DNA of 64,000 nt from Acidovorax sp. FHTAMBA (GTDB taxonomy: Bacteria > Pseudomonadota > Gammaproteobacteria > Burkholderiales > Burkholderiaceae_C). Numbering within the stretch: position 1 is the stretch's first letter; every line of letters starts with the position of its first letter. A model generated the notes under the pieces. It had not been told where the DNA came from and ran no database searches. It saw only the letters and a program-made list of their open reading frames with translations. The stretch lies in assembly GCF_038958875.1 (NCBI RefSeq), contig NZ_CP152407.1, positions 317,501 to 381,500 of the forward strand. Direction: 5' to 3'. Made by a program: the position numbers and the translations under genes. This document shows positions 1 through 6,158 of the stretch, one piece after another.

Positions 1-60
1 CGTCCCCCTTCCCACGCGCAGCGTGAGAGAAGGGGGAAGCGGCGCAGCCGCTCAGGGGGT
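1..60. repeat. Dispersed GC-rich palindromic repeat, family A (copy A1)
   Basis: GC-rich hairpin-forming sequence just past the stop of the first gene. It contains CCCCCTT and AAGGGGG arms and ends in CTCAGGGGG. The same vocabulary (CCCCTGAG, GGGGGACG, GGGCGGCCCTTG) recurs at about 11.0, 14.0, 14.9, 24.5, 29.3 and 30.1 kb and inside copA. It is cut by the window edge. It may double as a transcription terminator for the liv operon. Confidence 0.6.
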
Positions 61-63
61 TGT

Positions 64-1251
64 TCACAGTTTTATCCAGTCGGAGGCGGCCACCATTTTT
101 TGCGCCTTCATATCTGCGCGATACACGCGGCCCACGGGGATGGAATTGCCCCGGATGGTGATTGGCACGCCGATCAGGCCGCCGGTGTCGAAGTCCTTGA
201 TGGAGTTGAGCGCAGCCTTGAGGTTGGCGCCCGTCATCGGCTTGTTGGCGTCGAGGCAGCGCTTGGCCGATTCGAGGAACAGCATGGCGGCGACGAAGCC
301 CTGGATGTAGGCCGTGCTCTGGTATTCCGGGCGCATGGCGCGGATTTTTTCCAGCATGGGCGCTTTGTCGGTGTCGTAGTAGTAGCGGAAGGGCATCACG
401 CCCATGAAGCCGTCGCCGTCCGGGCCCATCTTCATGACGGTGGAGCTGTCCATGGTCCAGAAGGTGCCCATCCATTTGCTGGTCATGCCCTGCTGCTTGC
501 CCTGGGTGATGAACTCGGGGATGGGCGCGAGGATGTAGCCGTGGAAGATGGTGTAGTCGGGCGCGGCACGGCGCAGCTTGATGACCTCGCCCGAGACGTC
601 CACGCTGCCCGGGGGCGTCATGATCTTCACGACCACGTTCAGGCCCAGCTTCTTGGCCTCGGCCTCGCTCTCGTCGATGGGGTCGCGGCCGAACTCGGAG
701 TCGGAATAGACGAAGGCCACCTTGGCACCGGGCTTTTCCTTGGCGATGTGCTTGAGCAGGATGCCGAACATCTCGGTGTAGTCCGGGCCCACCAGGAACT
801 GGTTGGGGTATTTCTGCGGGTTGTTCAGCTCGGTGGCGAACGAGGCGCCGGCCATCAGGATGTTGCCGTTGCGGTCCAGCTCGGGGTTGATGGTCTTGGC
901 GAAGCCCGTGGAGTCGCCGTAGTAGAGGTTGACCTTGTTCTGGCTGGTGATCTTCTTGAACGCGGCCACCGACACATCGACCTTGTAGCCGGTGTCTTCG
1001 GGGACGTACCTGACCTTGCGGCCCTTGATGCCGCCCGCGTCGTTGACGATCTTCACGTAGTCCTGGATGCCGGCGTTGATGCCCACGCCCGCGAAGGCGA
1101 ACACACCCGTCATGGGGATGGAGCCGCCGATGACGATGTCTTCTGCGCCCTGTGCGAGCACGGACAGCGGGTGCATGAGCGAGGCGGCGCCTGCGGCGGC
1201 GGCGCCCAGCATCAGGCTGCGGCGCTGGGGGGAAATGCGTTGGTGGGCCAT
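64..1251 (-). CDS. ABC transporter substrate-binding protein (branched-chain amino acid type)
   Basis: A 395-residue periplasmic binding protein of the Leu/Ile/Val (Peripla_BP_6) type that would deliver ligand to the LivH/LivM permease encoded just upstream. The N-terminus has a twin-arginine-like signal (QRRSLMLGAAAAG, residues about 9-21) with a probable cleavage after VLA near residue 33. The mature part opens with IVIGGSIPMTGVFAFAG, typical of the fold. A strong ribosome site (GAAGGAGA) precedes the ATG. It is last in livG-livH-livM-SBP, 46 bp after livM. The ligand cannot be read from sequence; many Comamonadaceae paralogues are thought to carry aromatic or fatty acids rather than amino acids. 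No livF (second ATPase) is visible and it may lie left of the window. Confidence 0.9.
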   Translation of the reverse strand: MAHQRISPQRRSLMLGAAAAGAASLMHPLSVLAQGAEDIVIGGSIPMTGVFAFAGVGINAGIQDYVKIVNDAGGIKGRKVRYVPEDTGYKVDVSVAAFKKITSQNKVNLYYGDSTGFAKTINPELDRNGNILMAGASFATELNNPQKYPNQFLVGPDYTEMFGILLKHIAKEKPGAKVAFVYSDSEFGRDPIDESEAEAKKLGLNVVVKIMTPPGSVDVSGEVIKLRRAAPDYTIFHGYILAPIPEFITQGKQQGMTSKWMGTFWTMDSSTVMKMGPDGDGFMGVMPFRYYYDTDKAPMLEKIRAMRPEYQSTAYIQGFVAAMLFLESAKRCLDANKPMTGANLKAALNSIKDFDTGGLIGVPITIRGNSIPVGRVYRADMKAQKMVAASDWIKL

Positions 1252-1297
1252 GCTTGTCTCCTTCGGTTGTGATGTGGTGGCAGGAAAAGGGGTGGCT

Positions 1298-2335
1298 TCA
1301 GTTGCGGAAGGGCCACAGGTGGAAGAAGCGGCGGATGCGCCGCCACACCTCGGCCAGGCCGTGCGGCTCGAACACCAGGAAGCCGATGATCAGCAGGCCG
1401 AAGATGATGGTGCGCACGGGCGAGAGGAACACCGTGTATTCGGTGCTGTTGGGCAGCAGGTCGAACACCAGCTTGAGCAGCTCGGGCACCATGGTCATGA
1501 ACACCGCGCCGAGAATGCCGCCGAGGATGCTGCCCATGCCGCCGACGATGATGGCGGCGAGGAAGAAGATGGACATGAGCAGCGGAAAGCTCTCGGGCGT
1601 GACCACGCGGAAGAAGTAGGCCCACAGGCCGCCCGCCACGCCGGCGTAGAACGACGACAGGCCGAACGACAGCAGCTTGTAGCGCAGGAGCGGAATGCCC
1701 AGCACCTCGGCCGAGATGTCGCGGTCGCGGATGGCGATGAAGGCCCGGCCGATGCGCGTGCGGAACAGGTTGGCCGCGCCCAGCAGCATGAGAATGGTGA
1801 CGGGCACGATCAGCCAGTAGAGGCGAAACGAGGTGTCGAGCGGCACGCCGAACAGGCTGGCCGGTGGCACGCTCAGGCCGCCCGTGCCGCCGGTGAACTG
1901 CAGGTTGGCAAACAGGAAGTGCGCGATGAACGAGGCGGCGATGGTGGCAATCGCCAGGTACAGCCCCTTGACGCGCAGCGAAGGCACGCCCACGACGATG
2001 CCGCCGAGCATGGCCACCACGCCGCCCGCCAGGATGTTGAGCAGGAAGGGCGTGCCCACCTTGGCCTGCAGGATGGCCACGGTGTAGGCGCCCAGGCCCA
2101 TGAAGGCGGCCTGCCCCAGGCTGACCAGCCCGGTGTAGCCCGTGAGGATGTTGAGCCCTGTGGCGCTGGCCACATTGATGCTGACCAGGCAGGCGAGGTA
2201 GAGCCAGTAGTCGCTGGCCATGAAGGGGAACAGCACGAGCAGCGCGGCAGCCACGGCCAGCCACGCCTTTTGCGTGCGCGAGTCGAACAGCGCCGCGTCG
2301 GCGATGTAGGTTTCCTTGAGGGTTCCGATGCGCAT
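1298..2335 (-). CDS. livM: Branched-chain amino acid-type ABC transporter permease LivM
   Basis: A 345-residue inner-membrane permease that pairs with LivH to form the translocation channel. It has many hydrophobic segments from residue 20 onward and the BPD_transp_2 signature region around GYTGLVSLGQAAFMGLGAY. The start MRIGTLKETY is chosen because its ATG overlaps the livH stop in a TGATG arrangement, which implies translational coupling. Much longer open sequence upstream in the same frame is antisense to or shadows livH and lacks permease character. It is followed after 46 bp by the binding-protein gene. Confidence 0.9.
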   Translation of the reverse strand: MRIGTLKETYIADAALFDSRTQKAWLAVAAALLVLFPFMASDYWLYLACLVSINVASATGLNILTGYTGLVSLGQAAFMGLGAYTVAILQAKVGTPFLLNILAGGVVAMLGGIVVGVPSLRVKGLYLAIATIAASFIAHFLFANLQFTGGTGGLSVPPASLFGVPLDTSFRLYWLIVPVTILMLLGAANLFRTRIGRAFIAIRDRDISAEVLGIPLLRYKLLSFGLSSFYAGVAGGLWAYFFRVVTPESFPLLMSIFFLAAIIVGGMGSILGGILGAVFMTMVPELLKLVFDLLPNSTEYTVFLSPVRTIIFGLLIIGFLVFEPHGLAEVWRRIRRFFHLWPFRN

Positions 2336-3216
2336 CAGAGTCTCTCTATCTCGTGGGTGCCGAACAGGCCGTAAGGGCGGACCATGAGGATGCCGACCAG
2401 CACGATGAAGGTGGCGAGCAGCTTGTATTCGCCACCCAGGTAGGCGCCGGCCAGAGCTTCGACCAGGCCGATGCACAAGCCGCCGATGAGTGCGCCGAGC
2501 ACGCTGTCGAGCCCGCCGACGATCACCACCACCAGCACCGACAGGCCGAACACGCCCATGCTGGATGAGATGCCGCCGATCGAGCCGACGATGATCCCGG
2601 AGATGGCCGCCAGCATGGCGGATGCCACCCAGGACAGCGAAAACACGCGCGGCACGTTGATGCCGACCGAATACGCGGCGGCCTGGTCGCTGGCCGTGGC
2701 ACGCAAGGCCACGCCGCCGCGCCAGAAGCGGAACACCAGCAGCACGGCGGCGATGAACACCACCGCGATCACGGCGCCCCAGAACACCTTGGGCGCGAGG
2801 AAGGCATCGCCCACCATGATGGGTTGCGTGGGCATGAAGTCTGGCAGGCGGCGCTGGTCGGCGCTCCAGATCATCTCGACCAGACCCACCAGCACCGAGG
2901 CCAGGCCCACGGTGACCATGAACACCGAGATGGGTGGCTCGCCCAGCAGCGGCCGGATCATGGTGCGCTCGATCACCGCTCCCAGCAGCCCGGTGCCGAG
3001 CACCGCAGCCGGAACGGCCATCCACAGCGGCAGCGCCATCATGGAGGAAAAGGTGAAGAACAGGTAGGCGCCGACCATGAGCATTTCGCCAATGGCGATG
3101 TTCACCACGCGCGTGGCCTTGTAGACCATCACGAAGGCCAGTGCCGCCAGGGCGTAGAGGCCGCCGCTGGCAATGCCCGTGAGGCTGATTTCAAACAGAT
3201 AGGCCCAATCCATCAT
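2335..3216 (-). CDS. livH: Branched-chain amino acid-type ABC transporter permease LivH
   Basis: A 293-residue permease starting MMDWAYLFEISLTG. It is strongly hydrophobic and has the LivH-like stretches SGGLYALAALAFVMVYKATR and GGLDSVLGALIGGLCIGLVEA. It forms the channel with LivM. The ATG at 3216 overlaps the livG stop by four bases (ATGA). The second ATG at 3213 is an alternative with a one-base TGATG overlap. The 3' end overlaps the livM start, so livG-livH-livM form one tightly coupled message. Confidence 0.9.
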   Translation of the reverse strand: MMDWAYLFEISLTGIASGGLYALAALAFVMVYKATRVVNIAIGEMLMVGAYLFFTFSSMMALPLWMAVPAAVLGTGLLGAVIERTMIRPLLGEPPISVFMVTVGLASVLVGLVEMIWSADQRRLPDFMPTQPIMVGDAFLAPKVFWGAVIAVVFIAAVLLVFRFWRGGVALRATASDQAAAYSVGINVPRVFSLSWVASAMLAAISGIIVGSIGGISSSMGVFGLSVLVVVIVGGLDSVLGALIGGLCIGLVEALAGAYLGGEYKLLATFIVLVGILMVRPYGLFGTHEIERL

Positions 3217-4085
3217 GCGGCTCCTTGCGCGGTGGGGGCGCTGGTGGCCCCGGCCTGCAGCTTGCGGCGAAGATCGCCCACGTCGCCCGAGCCGAGGTAG
3301 GCGCGGTTCACTTCGGGGTCTGCCTGCACCACTGCGGGCGTGCCCTGCGCGATGACCTGGCCGAAGTTCAGCACCACCACATGGTCGGACAGGTCCATCA
3401 CCATGCCCATGTCGTGCTCCACCATCAGCACCGTCACGCCCCATTCGGCGCGCACGTCGAGGATGAAGCGCGCCATGTCTTCGGTCTCTTCGCGGTTCAT
3501 GCCGGCCACGGGCTCGTCGAGCATCAAAATTTCGGGTTGCATGGCCAGGGCGCGTGCCATCTCGACGCGCTTTTGCAGGCCGTAGGGCAGGGCCGCGACA
3601 CTGGCGTGGCGGATGTGGTCGATTTCCAGGAAGTCGATGATGCGTTCCTCGATGTCGCGGCGCAGCTCGGCTTCTTCCTTGCGGGCGCGGCCCAGGTAGA
3701 ACAGCGCATCGAACACATTGGCCTTGAGGTGGGCGTGGCGGCCGAGCTTGATGTTGTCGAGCACCGTCATGCCGCGAAACAGCGCAATGTTCTGAAAACT
3801 CCGGCCCAGGCCCATGCGGGCGCGCTGCGGCGCGGGGATGCGCGTGATGTCCTGGCCCTTGAACCGGATGCTGCCTTGTGCGGGCCGGTAGAAGCCCGAG
3901 ATGGTGTTGAACAACGAGGTCTTGCCGGCGCCGTTGGGCCCGATCACGGCGGTGATGGAGCCCGGCTGCACGGCAAAACCCACATCGGTGAGTGCCTTGA
4001 CGCCACCAAACGCCAGCGTGACCCCCTCAACCTGGAGCAGGGGCGGTGGCGGTGCAGAAGAAGGGCCGGAACGGTGGGTTTCCAT
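3213..4085 (-). CDS. livG: ABC transporter ATP-binding protein LivG
   Basis: A 290-residue cytoplasmic ATPase that powers the LivHM permease. Walker A is GPNGAGKTSLFN, the Q-loop region is RSFQNIALFRGM, and Walker B is EILMLDEPVAGM. The usual LSGGQ signature is replaced by LPYGLQKRVEMARALA, a variant common in the LivG branch. The switch histidine lies in VEHDMGMVMDLSDH. The C-terminal tail (VNRAYLGSGD) is the normal LivG ending. It is first in the operon and its start faces tetR across a 149-bp intergenic region with palindromic operator-like sequence. No strong ribosome site is evident upstream. Confidence 0.92.
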   Translation of the reverse strand: METHRSGPSSAPPPPLLQVEGVTLAFGGVKALTDVGFAVQPGSITAVIGPNGAGKTSLFNTISGFYRPAQGSIRFKGQDITRIPAPQRARMGLGRSFQNIALFRGMTVLDNIKLGRHAHLKANVFDALFYLGRARKEEAELRRDIEERIIDFLEIDHIRHASVAALPYGLQKRVEMARALAMQPEILMLDEPVAGMNREETEDMARFILDVRAEWGVTVLMVEHDMGMVMDLSDHVVVLNFGQVIAQGTPAVVQADPEVNRAYLGSGDVGDLRRKLQAGATSAPTAQGAA

Positions 4086-4150
4086 GGGCTTTCAATGCGG
4101 GTTTGTTCTGAGCAGAAAATCCAGGCAGACGCTGCCGAAATTTCCTACTT

Positions 4151-4176
4151 GTGCGTAAACTGTTTACTCACGAGTA
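4151..4176. promoter_or_regulatory. Overlapping palindromes between livG and tetR, candidate TetR operator
   Basis: The core GTAAAC-T-GTTTAC (4155-4167) sits in a 21-bp near-perfect palindrome whose flanks are GTGC and TCAC. A second palindrome, TACTC-AC-GAGTA (4165-4176), overlaps its right side. Both lie in the intergenic gap between divergent livG and the TetR regulator gene, the usual place for an autoregulatory TetR operator. Binding is inferred. Confidence 0.6.
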
Positions 4177-4234
4177 GATTCTGGAAGCCACCCCCCGTAT
4201 TCGGCATCCGTACTTTCCCGAGGAATCTCCATCC

Positions 4235-5044
4235 ATGCCCAACGCCAAAGTGGCAGCACCCCGCAGCGCAGCGCGCAAGCCTTTGTCCAAGCCGACACCC
4301 GTGAAGGCACCGGTACCGTCAGACGCTGACGGCGCCGCAGCGTCGCCGTGGGCGCCCGTGTCGCACCGCGAACAGCAGCGCGAGGCCAAGCGCCATGCCG
4401 TGCTGCAGGCAGCGGCGCAGCTGTTCAACGAGCGCGGGTTTCACGCCACCTCGCTCGACGACATCGCCGCACGGCTGAACGTGACCAAGCCCACGCTGTA
4501 CTACTACGTGAAGAACAAGGACGAGATCCTGCTGCAGTGTGTGCGCCAGGGCCTGGACATGATGCTCGCGGGCATCGAGGCCTCGCGCGCTGCGGGCGGC
4601 CAGGCCATCGACCAGCTTGTCACCTGCATGCAGGTGTACGCGCGCATCGTCACGCAGGACTTCGGCATGTGCCTGATCCGCGTGGGCGACGAGCAGCTGC
4701 CCCCCCAGAGCCGCAAGGAGCTGCGGCGCCTGAAGTCCGCCATCGACCAGGAGTTCCGGCGCCTGGTGGCCCAGGGCGTGGCCGAAGGGTCGCTGCAGCC
4801 TTGCGACCCCAAGATGACGGCCTTTGTGATTGCAGGGGCGCTCAGCTGGATCGGCCGCTGGTACCAGCCCGGCGGTGAATACACGCCCGAGCAGGTGGCG
4901 CAGCAGTGCATTGCGACGCTGTGTGATGGGGTGCTGCGGCGGCCTGCGGACAACACTGCGCTGGGCGCCGCCGCCGTGCCCACCCCCAAACGCAGGGCGG
5001 CGGGCGGCAAAGCCAGGACCGCTGTCCGGCCCAGCGGGGGCTGA
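4235..5044 (+). CDS. TetR/AcrR family transcriptional regulator
   Basis: A 269-residue regulator. A low-complexity leader of about 48 residues (PRSAARKPLSKPTPVKAP and similar) precedes the helix-turn-helix domain, which reads VLQAAAQLFNERGF...TSLDDIAARLNVTKPTLYYYVKNKDEIL (residues about 54-102), a canonical TetR N-domain. The ligand domain follows (residues about 110-230), then a basic tail. A GAGGAA element precedes the ATG. It is divergent from the liv-type operon and probably represses it until an acyl-type or transported ligand binds; this is inferred from context. The long basic leader is unusual but no convincing later start exists. Confidence 0.88.
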   Translation: MPNAKVAAPRSAARKPLSKPTPVKAPVPSDADGAAASPWAPVSHREQQREAKRHAVLQAAAQLFNERGFHATSLDDIAARLNVTKPTLYYYVKNKDEILLQCVRQGLDMMLAGIEASRAAGGQAIDQLVTCMQVYARIVTQDFGMCLIRVGDEQLPPQSRKELRRLKSAIDQEFRRLVAQGVAEGSLQPCDPKMTAFVIAGALSWIGRWYQPGGEYTPEQVAQQCIATLCDGVLRRPADNTALGAAAVPTPKRRAAGGKARTAVRPSGG

Positions 5045-5059
5045 TGCGCCTCGGCAGGT

Positions 5060-5126
5060 TGAAATTCAAGCAAAATTGGCATCTAACGCTTGATGGATAA
5101 GCGCGAGCAGCTATTTGTTTGATAGC
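5060..5126 (+). repeat. Dispersed repeat family B (copy B1), AGCGCTT/GGATAAGCGC type
   Basis: An element of about 65 bp between convergent tetR and cueR: a TTCAAGC-AAAATTGGC left part, an AACGCTTGATGGATAAGCGC core, then AGCTATTTGTTTGATAG. The same layout recurs near 15.9, 17.6, 23.0, 34.3, 38.4, 47.3 and 59.3 kb. The cueR stop codon and its last few codons lie inside this copy. Confidence 0.75.
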
Positions 5127-5638
5127 GTTTTGCGCGGTATCTTGTGGTTGTTGTGTTCTGCCTGCCCCGCCGCCAGGTCATCCAATATCGGGCAGTCCGG
5201 CCGGTCGTTGCCCTTGCAGCAGGCCACCAGCGTTTGCAGGCTGCGCTGCATGGCCTGCATCTGGGCGATGCGTTCGCTCAGGTCGTCGATGTGCTGCTGG
5301 GCGATGCGTTTGACCTGGCTGCTGGCGCGGCTGCGGTCGTGCCACAGGCCCAGCAGCTCGGCGATTTCTTCCATCGAGAAGCCCAGGTCGCGGCTGCGGC
5401 GGATGAAGTGCAGGGCGTGCACGTCGGCCTCGGTGTACTGGCGGTAGCCGCTGTCGGTGCGTGCCACACCAGTGATGAGGCCCAGCGATTCATAGTGCCG
5501 CACCATGCGCGCCGAGATGCCTGCGCGCCGGGCGGCGACGCCGATGGGCACGGGCCAGGTGGTGGCGCGGGGCTCGGCTGGTTTTCCAGGCGTGGGGGCC
5601 GGGGTGGTGCGTGCGTGCTGGGGCGTTGGCATTGTCAT
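5111..5638 (-). CDS. cueR: Cu(I)-responsive MerR-family regulator CueR
   Basis: A copper-sensing transcription activator. The MerR winged HTH reads IGVAARRAGISARMVRHYES followed by LGLITGVARTDSGYRQYTEAD. A long dimerisation helix follows, then the metal loop VACCKGNDRPDCPIL, whose two cysteines seven residues apart are the CueR signature. The start at 5638 (175 residues) is tentative: 5632 and 5689 are also possible, and the N-terminal tail of about 30 residues before the HTH is poorly constrained. It lies downstream of copZ in the same direction, and two CueR-type operators lie between copZ and copA. The C-terminal LSNK and stop are supplied by a family B repeat. Confidence 0.9.
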   Translation of the reverse strand: MTMPTPQHARTTPAPTPGKPAEPRATTWPVPIGVAARRAGISARMVRHYESLGLITGVARTDSGYRQYTEADVHALHFIRRSRDLGFSMEEIAELLGLWHDRSRASSQVKRIAQQHIDDLSERIAQMQAMQRSLQTLVACCKGNDRPDCPILDDLAAGQAEHNNHKIPRKTLSNK

Positions 5639-5781
5639 GGAGGGCCCTTTGTGGGGAGGGGGCAGTAGTGCGTGTTCGCGTTCATCCATCGCAACCGTTC
5701 GGGCTGAGCGTGTCGAAGCCTCGCGCGGCGCTTCGACGGGCTCAGCGTGAACGGGTTGAGATTTTTGAATACATACCCGTA

Positions 5782-5988
5782 TCAGGCGGCTACGGTGTAG
5801 CCTTCTTCGGCAATGGCGGCGGCCAGGGCCTCGCGGGGGGCGGTGCTGTCCACGTCCACCTTGCCGCTGGCGCGGTCGATGCGCACCTGGGCGGCAGGGT
5901 CTACCTGCTGCACGGCCTGGGTGACGGCGCGCTCGCAGTGGCCGCAGGTCATGCCCTGTACCTGGAAAGTCGTGGTGGTGGTTGCCAT
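5782..5988 (-). CDS. copZ: Copper chaperone CopZ (heavy-metal-associated domain)
   Basis: A 68-residue single HMA domain protein that carries Cu(I) in the cytoplasm and can hand it to CopA. The metal site is GMTCGHC (residues about 10-16), followed by the usual ferredoxin-like alternation ending AEEGYTVAA. The start MATTTTTFQV is preferred because an AAGGA ribosome site lies just upstream and the longer in-frame reading adds residues before the HMA fold. It is transcribed divergently from copA from its own CueR-type promoter. Confidence 0.92.
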   Translation of the reverse strand: MATTTTTFQVQGMTCGHCERAVTQAVQQVDPAAQVRIDRASGKVDVDSTAPREALAAAIAEEGYTVAA

Positions 5989-6042
5989 GGGGTGTCCTTG
6001 GTAAGGTTGTTGAAAGGAAGGCCGTTGCATCGACCGGTTTGA

Positions 6043-6073
6043 ATCATGAAGCTTGACATCGTGGCAGAGTCAA
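6043..6073 (-). promoter_or_regulatory. CueR-type promoter for copZ
   Basis: On the minus strand, -35 TTGACT (6073-6068) and -10 CATGAT (6048-6043) are separated by 19 bp, the overlong spacing typical of MerR-family promoters. The spacer reads CTGCCACGATGTCAAGCTT and closely matches the copA-side spacer. The predicted start is about 48 bases upstream of the copZ ATG. Confidence 0.65.
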
Positions 6074-6120
6074 ACGCCGTGCAAGACACTCATGATGTGA
6101 GGGTTGATCAGAATCAACGC

Positions 6121-6151
6121 TTGACCTTGCCACCACGTCAAGGATCACCAT
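6121..6151 (+). promoter_or_regulatory. CueR-type promoter for copA
   Basis: -35 TTGACC (6121-6126), a 19-bp spacer containing a CCTTG...CAAGG dyad, and a weak -10 CACCAT (6146-6151). The TTGACCTT opening resembles the known E. coli copA CueR box. The predicted transcript would begin near 6158, almost on the first possible copA ATG, which bears on start choice. Confidence 0.6.
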
Positions 6152-6158
6152 CCCCGCC

